Shown here in pieces: positions 7,644-17,046 of a DNA stretch of 64,000 bases. The DNA comes from Burkholderia sp. BCC0506 (lineage in GTDB: Bacteria > Pseudomonadota > Gammaproteobacteria > Burkholderiales > Burkholderiaceae), in assembly GCF_902833145.1 (NCBI RefSeq), contig NZ_CADFEN010000002.1, positions 62,001 to 126,000 on the forward strand, given 5' to 3'. Positions within the stretch are counted from its first letter, which is position 1. Every line of letters starts with the position of its first letter. Both the position numbers and the translations under genes were made by a program. Below the pieces are notes generated by a model, which was not told where the DNA came from, searched no databases, and was given only the letters and a program-made list of their open reading frames with translations.

Positions 7644-9011
7644 ATGATGAAGAAGCATCGTTTCTGGACCACGTCCGCGATCGCGGCCGCTGCATGTGTC
7701 GCGATCGGCACCGCCGTCGCGGCGGACGACCTGACGCCGGCCGGCGCCGAGCGCTCGGCGAGCAAGGACGGCGCGGTGCCGGCCTATGCGGGCAAGCAAT
7801 CGCCCGACGCCGGCTGGGAGTGGGGCAAGGTGCGCGGCGATTTCTGGAAGCATCGCAACGAGAAGCCGCTCTACTCGATCGACGCGGCGAACGTCGACAA
7901 GTACGCGGACAAGCTGTCGCCCGGCCAGGTCGCGCTGATCAAGCAGAAGAAGGGCTACCGGATGGACGTCTACCCGTCCCATCGCGAGTGCCAGTTGCCG
8001 GATGCCGCCGAGCAGAACTCGAGGGCGAACCTCACCGCGGCGAAGCTGGATGCGAGCGGCGAGAACCTCGCATCGGCCGCGTTGCCGGGCGTCCCGTTCC
8101 CGCAACCGAAGAGCGGCATCGAAGCGATCCTGAACTACGAGATGCGCTATCGCGGCGAAGGCGTCGAATGGGCGCAGGTCGCCACGAGCATTTCGCCGCG
8201 CCCCGGCAGCAGCGAATGGATCGACGCGGTCGGTCCGCAGACGTTCTACTTCCCGTCGGCCAAGCTCGGCAAGACGTCGCCGCAGGAGGTCGACCAGTTG
8301 AGCGCCGCCGTCTACTTCCAGATGAACTCGCCGGCCGCACTGGCCGGGCAGGCCTTCGTCCAGCGGCAGTACTTCAACAAGGATTCGGAAACCTACTACT
8401 ACTTCCCGGGCCAGCGCCGCGTGCGACGCATGCCGGCCTATACGCACGACGCGCCGTTGATCGGCTTCGAGAACCAGTATCTGATCGACGAAGGCAACAT
8501 GATCAACGGTTCGCTCGACCGTTTCAACTGGAAGCTGGTCGGCAAGAAGGAAATGCTCGTCCCGTACAACGCGTTCGGCATGTACCGGTTCAAGAGCAAG
8601 CTGCACGACGTCGCGACGCCCGACGGCCTCGCCGCCGCGAACCGTCGCTACGAGGCGCATCGCGTGTGGGTCGTCGAAGCGACGCTGAAGCCGAGCGCGC
8701 GGCACGTCGCGTCGAAGAAGGTGTTCTATCTCGACGAAGACAGCTGGCTCGCGCTCGTCGGCGAAGACTACGACGCGCAGGGCAAGTTGTGGAAGGTGCG
8801 GGAAAGCTACCCGATTCCGGTATGGGAGCTCGGCGGTACCTGCGACAACGAACCGCTCGCGCAGTACGACATGATCAACGGCCGCTATGTGTTCGATGCG
8901 TCGTCGATCGGCCAGGGCAAGGACATTCGCTGGTTCGGTCAGGCCGACGATCCGCGCTTCAAGCAGGATTTCTACACGGCGGAATCGCTGCGCTCGGTCA
9001 GCGAACGGTGA
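7644..9011 (+). CDS. DUF1329 family exported protein
   Basis: A 455-residue protein with an N-terminal signal peptide (FWTTSAIAAAACVAIGTAVAA). The body carries DUF1329 features: the LTPAGAERSASKDGAVPAY start, NQYLIDEGNMINGSLDRFNW, and the long C-terminal part ending YTAESLRSVSE. DUF1329 proteins resemble the LolA/LolB lipid-carrier fold and usually sit beside DUF1302 and RND genes, as here. I infer a periplasmic carrier for a hydrophobic ligand. AAGGAGA precedes ATG 7644, and a second in-frame ATG follows at once. Confidence 0.88.
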   Translation: MMKKHRFWTTSAIAAAACVAIGTAVAADDLTPAGAERSASKDGAVPAYAGKQSPDAGWEWGKVRGDFWKHRNEKPLYSIDAANVDKYADKLSPGQVALIKQKKGYRMDVYPSHRECQLPDAAEQNSRANLTAAKLDASGENLASAALPGVPFPQPKSGIEAILNYEMRYRGEGVEWAQVATSISPRPGSSEWIDAVGPQTFYFPSAKLGKTSPQEVDQLSAAVYFQMNSPAALAGQAFVQRQYFNKDSETYYYFPGQRRVRRMPAYTHDAPLIGFENQYLIDEGNMINGSLDRFNWKLVGKKEMLVPYNAFGMYRFKSKLHDVATPDGLAAANRRYEAHRVWVVEATLKPSARHVASKKVFYLDEDSWLALVGEDYDAQGKLWKVRESYPIPVWELGGTCDNEPLAQYDMINGRYVFDASSIGQGKDIRWFGQADDPRFKQDFYTAESLRSVSER

Positions 9012-9089
9012 CGATCGCCGGCTGACGGGTACAAGGACCGGCGCACGCAACGATCGCGCGCCGGCGTCGAACAGGGGCGGAGGTGGATC

Positions 9090-10934
9090 ATGGAACCGGC
9101 AAGATTGTTCAGGAATGCTACCGTATCGGTGGCGATGGCGGGCGCCGCGACGTCGAGCGCGTATGCATACGACTTCACGGTGGGCGGCGGCGCGGTGCAG
9201 GGTTCGTGGGTGACGAACCTGACGGCGGGCGCCGGCATCCGGACCAAAAACCCGAGCTGCTCGCTCACCGGCGACCCGAACGCCTTCGGCTGCGGCGCGG
9301 GCGCGAACACCAACCAGTGGGGCTACGCGGACAACGGCGACCTGAACTATCGCAAGGGGCAGCCGTTCAGCACCTACGTCAGCGCGACCAGCGAGCTGTT
9401 GCTGAAGATGCCGGCCGAAGGGCTGAAGTTCATGGTGCGCGGCACCGGCATGTACGACTTCATGGCCAAGAACACGAACCGCACGCCGTTGTCGAGCACG
9501 GCGGCCGCGCAGGTCGTCTACAACGCGCAACTGCTCGACCTGTGGGCGCAGAAGGATTTCACGATCGGCGGGCGCAACGCGCACGTGCGGCTCGGCAACC
9601 AGGTGATCAACTGGGGCGAGAGCATGTTCGCGCAGAGCGGCATCAACGCGACGAACTCGATCGACGCGCAGAAGCTGCTGATCCCCGGCTCGCAGCTCAA
9701 GCAGGCGCTGCTGCCCGCGCCGATGGCGAGCTTCGCGGCCGACCTGTCGCACGGGTTCAGTACCGAGGCGTATTACCAGTTCCAGTGGAACGGCAACCGC
9801 TATCCGCCGGTCGGCTCGTACTGGTCGGTGTCGAACGGCTTCGGCCGCGGCGCCGAGCCGTTCACGATCAACACGAACAACCTGAACGTGACCGGCCCGA
9901 GCGCGGGCACGATCGCCAACGCGATCGGCGGATCGGGCGCGGCCGGCAACCAGGACACGCTCAACGCGATCAAGAACGGGCTCGTGAACGGGAGCTATGC
10001 CGGGCCGCCGTTCAACGACATCGGGCTGCCGTCCGTCACCAACCTGCCGGCGAAATACCGGCCGCAGTTCGGCGTGAAGTTCAACTATTCGCCGCGTGCG
10101 TTCGACGCGAACTTCGCGTTCTACTACCTGAACTACACCGACAAGTCGCCGGTGCTCGCGTCGCTCGCGAACGGCACCGAGCAATGGTCGTATCTCGGCC
10201 GACGCCAGCTGTTCGGGGTCAGCGCGAACTTCGGCATCGGCCCGTGGGCGATCGGCACCGAACTGTCGTACCGGCCGCGCGATGCGGTCGCGCTGTCGAG
10301 CTGCTACGGCGCGGGCGGCCCGCTCGACCTGAACACGAACGGCGTGGCCGGCATCGACTGCCAGCAATGGGTCGACAAGAAGAAGTTCCAGTACGACATC
10401 AACGGGCTGCTCGCGCTCACGCGCAGCGAGTACCCGTTCCTGAAGCTGCTCGGCGCCGATTCGGCCGCGCTGACGTGGGAACTGACGTGGATCTACTACC
10501 CGGGGCTGAGCTCGAGCGGCGTCACGCGCACGGTCGGCGGGCAGACCGTCACGCAGGTGCCGCAGACCGGCTACCTGCCGTGGTTGAACAACGGCTCGGC
10601 GGCCGGCTATCCGATCGGGATGGGCCAGGGCACGTCGAGCTCGGTGGGCGGGACGATCGACTTCAACTGGACCTATGACGGCACGCTGATTCCCGGCTGG
10701 CAGGTCACGCCGGGTGTGACGTTCAGCACCGGCCTGTACGGCTACACGCCGACCTTCACCGCGAACTACATGCAGGGTGCGAAGTCGCTGAACGTCTACG
10801 TGCTGTTCAACCAGAACCCGCCGAACTGGCAGGCCGGCATCAACTTCACCGCGTTCTGGGGCGGCCACAACACGGTGGGCCAGCCTTATGCGGACCGCAA
10901 TTTCGTCGGCTTGTTCGTCACGCGGAATTTCTGA
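9090..10934 (+). CDS. DUF1302 family outer-membrane protein
   Basis: A 614-residue protein with a signal peptide (VSVAMAGAATSSAYA), alternating beta-strand character throughout and a terminal phenylalanine (FVGLFVTRNF), as in outer-membrane barrels. The DUF1302 pattern is visible in RLGNQVINWGES and in LDLWAQKDFTIGG. It lies 78 bp after the DUF1329 gene and just before an RND gene, the arrangement typical of this transport set. I infer a channel or receptor for a hydrophobic compound at the outer membrane. The direction of transport cannot be read from the sequence. Confidence 0.88.
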   Translation: MEPARLFRNATVSVAMAGAATSSAYAYDFTVGGGAVQGSWVTNLTAGAGIRTKNPSCSLTGDPNAFGCGAGANTNQWGYADNGDLNYRKGQPFSTYVSATSELLLKMPAEGLKFMVRGTGMYDFMAKNTNRTPLSSTAAAQVVYNAQLLDLWAQKDFTIGGRNAHVRLGNQVINWGESMFAQSGINATNSIDAQKLLIPGSQLKQALLPAPMASFAADLSHGFSTEAYYQFQWNGNRYPPVGSYWSVSNGFGRGAEPFTINTNNLNVTGPSAGTIANAIGGSGAAGNQDTLNAIKNGLVNGSYAGPPFNDIGLPSVTNLPAKYRPQFGVKFNYSPRAFDANFAFYYLNYTDKSPVLASLANGTEQWSYLGRRQLFGVSANFGIGPWAIGTELSYRPRDAVALSSCYGAGGPLDLNTNGVAGIDCQQWVDKKKFQYDINGLLALTRSEYPFLKLLGADSAALTWELTWIYYPGLSSSGVTRTVGGQTVTQVPQTGYLPWLNNGSAAGYPIGMGQGTSSSVGGTIDFNWTYDGTLIPGWQVTPGVTFSTGLYGYTPTFTANYMQGAKSLNVYVLFNQNPPNWQAGINFTAFWGGHNTVGQPYADRNFVGLFVTRNF

Positions 10935-11002
10935 CGGCGGCGGGCGGCAAGTGGCAGGTGGCAGGTGGCGTATGCCACCGGAATACATGAAGGGGTAACG
11001 TC

Positions 11003-13363
11003 GTGCTCAATCGTCTGGTCAGTCGCCTGGAAAGGCTTTTCTTCGGTCACCGCGCGATCGTGCTCGCGGCGATCGCGTTGTTCACCGTCGCGATGGCCGT
11101 GTTCGCCGTGCAACTGCGCATGGATGCCGGCTTCGAAAAGCAGATGCCGATCGGGCACGAGTACATCCGCACGTTCCAGCAATACCGGAACGACCTGCTG
11201 GGCGCGAACCGGATCACGGTCGTCGTGCGCGCGAAGCACGGATCGATCTGGTCGAAGGAAGGGCTGACGCGGCTGTACGACGTCACGCAGGCCGTCACGT
11301 ACCTGCCGAACGTCGACCGGATCGGCGTGCGCTCGTTGTGGACGCCGAACGCGTTCGTCAACGAAGTGACCGAGGAAGGGTTTCGCGCCGAGCCGATCAT
11401 TCCCGGCACGATCACGCCCGACCAGTTGACGCCGGAACGCGTGCAGCGCATTCGCCGTGCGACGACGCTCGGCGGCTACGTCGGCACGCTCGTGTCGCAC
11501 GGCGAGGACAGCGCGATGATCACGGCCGAGCTGAACGAGCGCGACAGCGCCGGCAAGGTGCTCGACTACGTGGCGTTCAATCACCTGCTCGAAGACAAGA
11601 TCCGCAAGCCGTTCGAGGACGACGGCTACGAGATCCAGATCATCGGCTTCGCCAAGCAGATCGGCGATATCGCGGACGGCGCGACGGCCGTGCTCGGCTT
11701 CTGCGCGGTCGCACTGCTGCTGACGACGCTCGCCGTGTACTGGTACTGCCATTCGGTGCGCTTCACGGTGCTGCTGGTCGCATGCTCGCTGACGTCGCTC
11801 GTATGGCAGTTCGGCACCCTGAAGCTGCTCGGCTTCGGCCTCGATCCGCTCGCGGTGCTCGTGCCGTTCCTGGTGTTCGCGATCGGCGTGTCGCATGGCG
11901 TGCAGCAGGTGAACTTCATCGTCCGCGAGATCGCGCACGGGCAGAGTTCGTTCGATGCGGCGCGTCACAGCTTCAGCGGCTTGCTGATCCCCGGCGTGCT
12001 CGCGCTGATTACCGCGTTCGTGTCGTTCATCACGCTGCTGCTGATCCCGATCCCGATGGTGCGCGAGCTGGCGATCACCGCCTCGCTCGGCGTCGCGTAC
12101 AAGATCGTGACGAACCTGATTCTGCTGCCCGTCGCGGCATCGTGCTTCGACTTCACGAAAACCTATGCGGACGACTCGCTGAAGCGCGCGCAGCAGCGTG
12201 CGAAGCCGCTTCGCGTACTCGCCCGCGTGGCGGAACCGAAGTATGCAGGCCTCACCGTCGCGCTGACGGTGGCGATCTTCGCACTCGCCGCATGGCAAAG
12301 CCGCGACCGCGTGATCGGCACGCTGCAGCCGGGCGCGCCGGAGCTGCGCGCGGACGCGCGCTTCAATCGCGACGCGACGTCGATCGCCGGCAACTACGAC
12401 ATGGGCCTCGACTGGCTGACGGTCGCGATCGAATCGACGGGCAAGGCGTGCAACAACCCGGCGGTCGGGCTGTACGAGGACGACTTTTCGGCCGCGATGA
12501 AGACCGAGCCGGGCGTCGTGTCGGTGCAGTCGTACTCGGCGATGCTGCGCGCGTACAACCAGGGCTACAACGAGGACTTCCCGAAGATGAACGTCGTGCC
12601 GATCGACCCCGAGAACTACGGCGCGGTGTCGGTGGACGTGTCGCGCGTGAAGGGCTTCATGAGCCGAGACTGCGGGATGACGGCGGTGCACCTGTTCCTG
12701 ACCGACCACAAGGCGACGACGATCAACCGCATCCTCGACGACGTGAAGCAATACCGCGCGTCGCATCCGTTCCCCGGCATCACGGTGCGCCTGGCCGCGG
12801 GCAACGCGGGCGTGCTCGCCGCGACGAACGACGAAGTCGAGAAGAGCGAGCTGCCGATGATGCTCTACGTGTATGCGGCGATCCTGATCCTCGTGTTCGT
12901 CGCGTATCGGGACTGGCGCGCGATGCTCGCCTGTTGCGTGCCGCTGTCGGTCGCGACCTTCATCGGCTACGGGTTCATGAAGGAACTGCAGATCGGGCTG
13001 ACGGTGGCGACGTTGCCGGTGATGGTGCTGGCGGTGGGTATCGGCGTCGATTACGCGTTCTACATCTACAACCGGCTGCAGGTACACCTCGCCGGCGGGC
13101 AGGACATCGTGAAGGCCGTGCAGCACGCGATGCTCGAAGTGGGCGTGGCCACGATCTTCACCGCGATCACGCTGGCGATCGGCGTCGCGACGTGGAGCTT
13201 CTCCGCGCTCAAGTTTCAGGCCGACATGGGCAAGCTGCTCGCGTTCATGTTCATCGTGAACCTGGTGATGGCGATGACGGCGTTGCCCGCGCTGGCCTCG
13301 GTACTGGAGCGCTGGTTCCCGCGCCGCAAGCCGGCTCGCGCGCCGGGCCTGTTCAGCCACTGA
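11003..13363 (+). CDS. RND/MMPL-type transporter
   Basis: A 786-residue inner-membrane transporter of the hydrophobe/lipid (MMPL) branch of the RND superfamily. One helix near residues 16-35 leads into a periplasmic domain. A helix bundle follows at about 220-380 (containing FAIGVSHGVQQVNF), then a second periplasmic domain and a second bundle at about 630-770 with the signature GIGVDYAFYIYNRLQ, whose acidic residue fits proton coupling. The start is GTG 11003, with AGGGG 7 nt upstream. There is no adjacent membrane-fusion protein gene, so DUF1329/DUF1302/YCF48 probably complete the system, as in other loci of this type. Confidence 0.88.
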   Translation: MLNRLVSRLERLFFGHRAIVLAAIALFTVAMAVFAVQLRMDAGFEKQMPIGHEYIRTFQQYRNDLLGANRITVVVRAKHGSIWSKEGLTRLYDVTQAVTYLPNVDRIGVRSLWTPNAFVNEVTEEGFRAEPIIPGTITPDQLTPERVQRIRRATTLGGYVGTLVSHGEDSAMITAELNERDSAGKVLDYVAFNHLLEDKIRKPFEDDGYEIQIIGFAKQIGDIADGATAVLGFCAVALLLTTLAVYWYCHSVRFTVLLVACSLTSLVWQFGTLKLLGFGLDPLAVLVPFLVFAIGVSHGVQQVNFIVREIAHGQSSFDAARHSFSGLLIPGVLALITAFVSFITLLLIPIPMVRELAITASLGVAYKIVTNLILLPVAASCFDFTKTYADDSLKRAQQRAKPLRVLARVAEPKYAGLTVALTVAIFALAAWQSRDRVIGTLQPGAPELRADARFNRDATSIAGNYDMGLDWLTVAIESTGKACNNPAVGLYEDDFSAAMKTEPGVVSVQSYSAMLRAYNQGYNEDFPKMNVVPIDPENYGAVSVDVSRVKGFMSRDCGMTAVHLFLTDHKATTINRILDDVKQYRASHPFPGITVRLAAGNAGVLAATNDEVEKSELPMMLYVYAAILILVFVAYRDWRAMLACCVPLSVATFIGYGFMKELQIGLTVATLPVMVLAVGIGVDYAFYIYNRLQVHLAGGQDIVKAVQHAMLEVGVATIFTAITLAIGVATWSFSALKFQADMGKLLAFMFIVNLVMAMTALPALASVLERWFPRRKPARAPGLFSH

Positions 13364-13394
13364 AGCCGACGAACGTTCCGACGGAGATCCAGTC

Positions 13395-13679
13395 ATGGTC
13401 AAGACCTTCGCTGTGTGCGGCGCACTTTGCCTCTTGGCCGGCGCCTACACACGCTTTCATGAAACGGTCGCGCAGCAGTCCGCGCCGGCCCACGCGTTCG
13501 CGACCGACGTGAAACGCGTCAGTGTGCGCCACGCCACGGGCGACGAACCGGCCGTGGCCCCGCCGTCGAACGACGGCGACGCCGGACGCGGGGCGGCAGC
13601 CGCGCAGGGCGCCGACAAGCCGCCCGTCGTCGCGCTCGGCGTCGCGCACGCCGGCTGGTCGGTGCTGTTCAGCCACTGA
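13395..13679 (+). CDS. Small exported protein, apparently chimeric by origin
   Basis: A 94-residue ORF with a signal peptide (FAVCGALCLLAGAYT) and a low-complexity Ala/Asp/Pro-rich body. I know no family. Its start (MVKTFAVCGALC) resembles the signal peptide of the next gene (MIKTLVACTALC). Its last 15 bases, CTGTTCAGCCACTGA (13665-13679), are identical to the last 15 bases of the upstream RND gene (13349-13363). This looks like the remnant of a tandem duplication spanning the RND/YCF48 junction. A GGAG lies in the spacer, so it may still be translated. Confidence 0.55.
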   Translation: MVKTFAVCGALCLLAGAYTRFHETVAQQSAPAHAFATDVKRVSVRHATGDEPAVAPPSNDGDAGRGAAAAQGADKPPVVALGVAHAGWSVLFSH

Positions 13680-13710
13680 TGCCCGCGCATACCACTACGG
13701 AGGTTTTTCC

Positions 13711-14679
13711 ATGATCAAGACGCTCGTTGCCTGTACCGCGCTGTGCGCCGCCGCGGCGGCCTTCGCGCAACCGCAGGACGGCACGGTGGCCGCCTGGGCC
13801 GCGAAGCCCGCGCATGCATGGGCCGAGCCGGCGCACCGGATGCTGATGGACGCGGCGCGCGCCGGATCGCGGATCGTCGCGGTCGGCGAGCACGGCATCG
13901 TGCTGCTGTCCGACGACGACGGCAAGACGTGGCGGCAGGCGCGACGCGTGCCGGTAGCGGCGACGCTGTCGGCCGTCTCGTTCGCGGATGCGAAGCACGG
14001 CTGGGCCGTCGGCCAGTGGGGCGCGATTCTCGCGACCGACGACGGCGGCGACACGTGGGTCACGCAGCGGCTCGATACGTCGGTCGACCAGCCGCTGTTT
14101 TCGGTGCTGTTCACGAACGCGCGGGACGGCATTGCCGTCGGCCTGTGGTCGCTGATGCTGCAGACGCACGACGGCGGCAAGACCTGGACGCGCACGACGC
14201 TGCCGAAGCCGCCGGGCGGCGGCAAGGCCGACCGCAATCTCTATCACGTGTTCGCCGACGCCACGCAGGCGCGCTACATCGTCTCGGAACAGGGGATGGT
14301 GCTCAAGTCGGCCGACGGCGGCGCGAACTGGACCTATCTGCCGACGGGCGGCAAGGGCACGTTGTGGTCGGGCGTCGCGATGCCGGACGGCCGGATCGTG
14401 GTCGGCGGGCTGCTCGGCAGCCTGTTCGAGAGCCGCGACGGCGGCACGACATGGGCCGCACTGCACACCGGGACGCGCAGCTCGATCACCGATCTCGTCG
14501 CGAGCGGCGGCGGGCTGACCGGCGTCGGGCTGGACGGCCTCGTGTTGACGCAGCGCGTGGCCGGCGGCCCGTTCGACATCGTGCAGCGCGCGGATCGCGC
14601 GACGCTCACCGCCGCGCTGATCGACGCGCGTGGCAAGCCGGTGCTGTTTTCGCAGGACGGCGTGCTGGCCGCGCCGTGA
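13711..14679 (+). CDS. YCF48/BNR-repeat exported protein
   Basis: A 322-residue periplasmic beta-propeller protein. The signal peptide (LVACTALCAAAAAFA) is followed by at least five Asp-box repeats: DDDGKTWRQ, DDGGDTWVT, HDGGKTWTR, SADGGANWT and SRDGGTTWA. YCF48-like proteins act in photosystem II assembly in phototrophs. In heterotrophs they commonly accompany DUF1302/DUF1329/RND genes, where the role is not established. ACGGAGG precedes ATG 13711. I infer an accessory of the transporter, perhaps a scaffold. Confidence 0.87.
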   Translation: MIKTLVACTALCAAAAAFAQPQDGTVAAWAAKPAHAWAEPAHRMLMDAARAGSRIVAVGEHGIVLLSDDDGKTWRQARRVPVAATLSAVSFADAKHGWAVGQWGAILATDDGGDTWVTQRLDTSVDQPLFSVLFTNARDGIAVGLWSLMLQTHDGGKTWTRTTLPKPPGGGKADRNLYHVFADATQARYIVSEQGMVLKSADGGANWTYLPTGGKGTLWSGVAMPDGRIVVGGLLGSLFESRDGGTTWAALHTGTRSSITDLVASGGGLTGVGLDGLVLTQRVAGGPFDIVQRADRATLTAALIDARGKPVLFSQDGVLAAP

Positions 14680-14722
14680 GTTGAATTCATCGAGAAAAAC
14701 GAGGAAGCATGGAGCACTTGAC

Positions 14723-16201
14723 ATGAAGCGCAAGCACAAGCCGGACATGCAGGCCCGGCGGCGGATATTGCGCGCCGCGGCCGCGGGTGCCGCGTCGCTC
14801 GCCACCGGCGAGGTGTCGTTCGCCGAAGGCGCGGCGTCGGCATCCGCCGATCGTGGCGTGTTCGACGTCGTCATCATCGGCGCGGGGCTCGCGGGGCTGA
14901 CCGCCGCGCGCGACCTGAAGCGCGCCGGATGCGAATCGTTCGTCGTGGTCGAGGCGCGCGATCGCGTCGGCGGGCGCACTTACAACCACGACCTCGGCAA
15001 CGGTGTGGTGTCCGAAGCCGGCGGCCAGTGGATCGGGCCGGGGCAGACGGCGATCGCCGATCTCGCGCGCGAACTCGGGGTCGATACGTTCCCGACGTAT
15101 TACGCGGGCAAGACGGTCGTGCTGGCCGGCGACGCGCGCGTCGCCCAGGATTTCCACGGCGGCTCGGGCGGCGACGACGCGATCGGCGCGAAGCTCGGCG
15201 CGCTCGCGCGCGGCGTGCCGTCGCGCGAACCGTGGACCGCGCAGCACGCGGCGGAGCTCGACAAGCTGACCTACGGCGACTGGCTGCTCAAGCAGGGCGT
15301 GACTTATGAAGACGGCTACTTCCTCGGCCTCGCGGCGAAGCTGTCGCTCGGCGGCGCACCGGCGCAGCTCGGGCTGCTGCACTACCTGTCGGTGATCAAC
15401 AGTGCCGATTGCGACTACGCGAAGCTGGAATCGATCAAGGGCGGCGCACAGGAAACGCGCTTCGTCGGCGGCTCGCAGGTGCTGAGCCTGCGGATGGCGC
15501 GCGAACTCGGCGCGAAGGTGCAACTGTCCTGCCCGGTGCGCAAGATCTCGGGCTGGGATCGCGACGTCGTCGACGTGCAGACCGATCGCGGCGTGCTGCG
15601 CGCGCGGCGCGTGATCGTCGCGCTCAATCCGGCGCTGTGCCAGCAGATCGCGTTCGATCCGCCGCTGCCGGACGGCCGCGCGCAGTTGCAGCGCAACTGG
15701 CCGGCGAATGCGCCGATGCGCAAGACGGTGCACGTGTACGACCGGCCGTTCTGGCGCGACGACGGCTACAACGGACAGATCTTCGAGGTCGGCGGTCCGG
15801 TGTTCATGGCGTACGACAACTCGCCGCCGGACGGCTCGGTCGGCGTGCTCGCCGCGTTCGTCGCGCCGGGCGCGCTGCCGGCCGAGCCGAAGGCCGCCGA
15901 ACGGACGCTGTCGGCCATCTTCGCGCGTGCGCTCGGCGACAAGGCGCTGCACCCGACGCAGTTCCACGACTACGACTGGGGCCGCGTCGATCCGTGGACG
16001 CTGCAGTGCATCCACCCGTTGCCGCCCGGCTTCTGGACGAAATGGGGCAAGTTCCTGCGCCCGGAGGCCGGCCGGCTGATCTGGTCGGGCACCGAGACGG
16101 CCGACCTGTGGCCCGGTGCGATGGACGGCGCGGTGCGCTCCGGGCATCGCGCGGCGTTGCAGGCGCTCGGCAAGCTGGCCGGCCGCGGCGGGGAGGCCTG
16201 A
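14723..16201 (+). CDS. Tat-exported flavin amine oxidase/dehydrogenase (copy 2)
   Basis: A 492-residue paralogue of the enzyme at 2364, with extensive identity along the whole length. It has a twin-arginine signal (RRRILRAAAAG near residue 12), the FAD motif IIGAGLAGLTAARDLKRAG, ARDRVGGRTYNHD, and the C-terminal SGTETADLWPGAMDGAVRSG. Copy 1 has GYMDG where this has GAMDG, and the pocket-forming middle region differs, so the two may accept different amines or successive intermediates. It is preceded by the YCF48 gene and touches the second cytochrome gene with no gap. I infer a periplasmic location and electron delivery to that cytochrome. Confidence 0.88.
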   Translation: MKRKHKPDMQARRRILRAAAAGAASLATGEVSFAEGAASASADRGVFDVVIIGAGLAGLTAARDLKRAGCESFVVVEARDRVGGRTYNHDLGNGVVSEAGGQWIGPGQTAIADLARELGVDTFPTYYAGKTVVLAGDARVAQDFHGGSGGDDAIGAKLGALARGVPSREPWTAQHAAELDKLTYGDWLLKQGVTYEDGYFLGLAAKLSLGGAPAQLGLLHYLSVINSADCDYAKLESIKGGAQETRFVGGSQVLSLRMARELGAKVQLSCPVRKISGWDRDVVDVQTDRGVLRARRVIVALNPALCQQIAFDPPLPDGRAQLQRNWPANAPMRKTVHVYDRPFWRDDGYNGQIFEVGGPVFMAYDNSPPDGSVGVLAAFVAPGALPAEPKAAERTLSAIFARALGDKALHPTQFHDYDWGRVDPWTLQCIHPLPPGFWTKWGKFLRPEAGRLIWSGTETADLWPGAMDGAVRSGHRAALQALGKLAGRGGEA

Positions 16202-16873
16202 ATGAAACGAACCTGGATGATCGGCGCGGCACTGGTGTTGGCGGCTGGCGTCGCGGCAGGCGTGCTGTACGGGCCCGATCTCGTCGACGGCATGCGTTAC
16301 CAGAAGGCGATGGCCGCGATCGGCGAAGCCGACAAGGGCAACGGCGGCGCGTGGCCGCAGCCGCAGGAGACGTGCTTCTTCTGCCATGGCGCGCACGGGC
16401 AGTCGCAGAACGCGTGGTATCCGTCGCTGTCGGGCCAGCCGGCCACGTATATCGCCGCGCAACTGCGCGCGTTCGCCACGGATCAGCGCCGCAACGCCTA
16501 CATGGGGCCGCTTTCGCGCGAACTCGACGACGCGAGGATCGCCGCGCTGGCGACCTATTTCGCGCGACAGGCGCCGGCGCGCAACGAGGCCGTGCCGGCC
16601 GACGCGGCGCTCGACAAGCGGGGCATGGCGCTCGTGGCGGCGCGAAGCTGCAGCGCATGTCACGGCGCGGCGCTGACGGGCAAGGATCCGGCGCCGCGCC
16701 TCGCCGGCCAGGGGCAGCTTTACCTGGAAGCGCAGCTGGCGGCGTTCCGCTCGGGCGAGCGGCACGATCCGACCGGCGCGATGAACGCGTTGGCCGCGAC
16801 GTTGTCGGGCGACGACACGCGTGCCGTTGCGCACTATCTGGCCGGCCTGTCGCCGGACGGGGCGGCCAGATGA
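16202..16873 (+). CDS. Membrane-anchored dihaem cytochrome c (copy 2)
   Basis: A 223-residue paralogue of the cytochrome at 3859. It has an N-terminal anchor (MIGAALVLAAGVAAGVLYG) and two CxxCH sites, CFFCH and CSACH. The ATG directly follows the TGA of the amine oxidase, with GGGGAGG inside the end of that gene, so translation is coupled. The repeated oxidase-cytochrome pairing in two units strongly suggests a dedicated electron acceptor for each flavoenzyme. Confidence 0.9.
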   Translation: MKRTWMIGAALVLAAGVAAGVLYGPDLVDGMRYQKAMAAIGEADKGNGGAWPQPQETCFFCHGAHGQSQNAWYPSLSGQPATYIAAQLRAFATDQRRNAYMGPLSRELDDARIAALATYFARQAPARNEAVPADAALDKRGMALVAARSCSACHGAALTGKDPAPRLAGQGQLYLEAQLAAFRSGERHDPTGAMNALAATLSGDDTRAVAHYLAGLSPDGAAR

Positions 16874-16894
16874 TGCGCGAAAGGCGTCAGGGCC

Positions 16895-16962
16895 GGGAAT
16901 ACCCTGCCTTTTTCTTTACCGTTTACTTTGTCATAGTGACCTAAGATTGGTAATGTGTTCTA
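16895..16962 (+). promoter_or_regulatory. Composite regulatory module, copy 3 (unit C)
   Basis: GGGAATACCC is at 16895-16904. The outer dyad bases are weaker than in copies 1 and 4. A CCTTTTTCTTTACC run follows. TTGTCA (16929-16934) lies over the inverted repeat GTCATAGTGAC. GACCTA is at 16938-16943, TAATGT is a possible -10 with a 17-bp spacer, and CTA is at 16960-16962, 19 nt after GACCTA. The next ATG is 85 nt downstream. Confidence 0.75.
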
Positions 16963-17046
16963 CAAAAGAACACGCCGGATACGAAGTTGCAGTACCCGAC
17001 CTCGAACCGAACCGGTTCCCGACAATTCACGTTTCAGGAGACAAGC

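Noticed and set aside
10948-10976. GGCAGGTGGCAGGTGGCG as a tandem-repeat element
   Set aside because: Barely two units in a GC-rich spacer before the RND gene; no support for function.
7548-10988. A 1146-codon open frame on the minus strand across the DUF1329 and DUF1302 genes
   Set aside because: It is antisense to two genes with signal peptides and family motifs. The translation is Arg/Val/His-rich without domains, a normal by-product of high-GC codon bias.
10886-13402. An 838-codon minus-strand frame opposite the RND gene
   Set aside because: The composition (Arg/His/Glu/Gln repeats) is that of antisense of a membrane protein. No motif or ribosome site.
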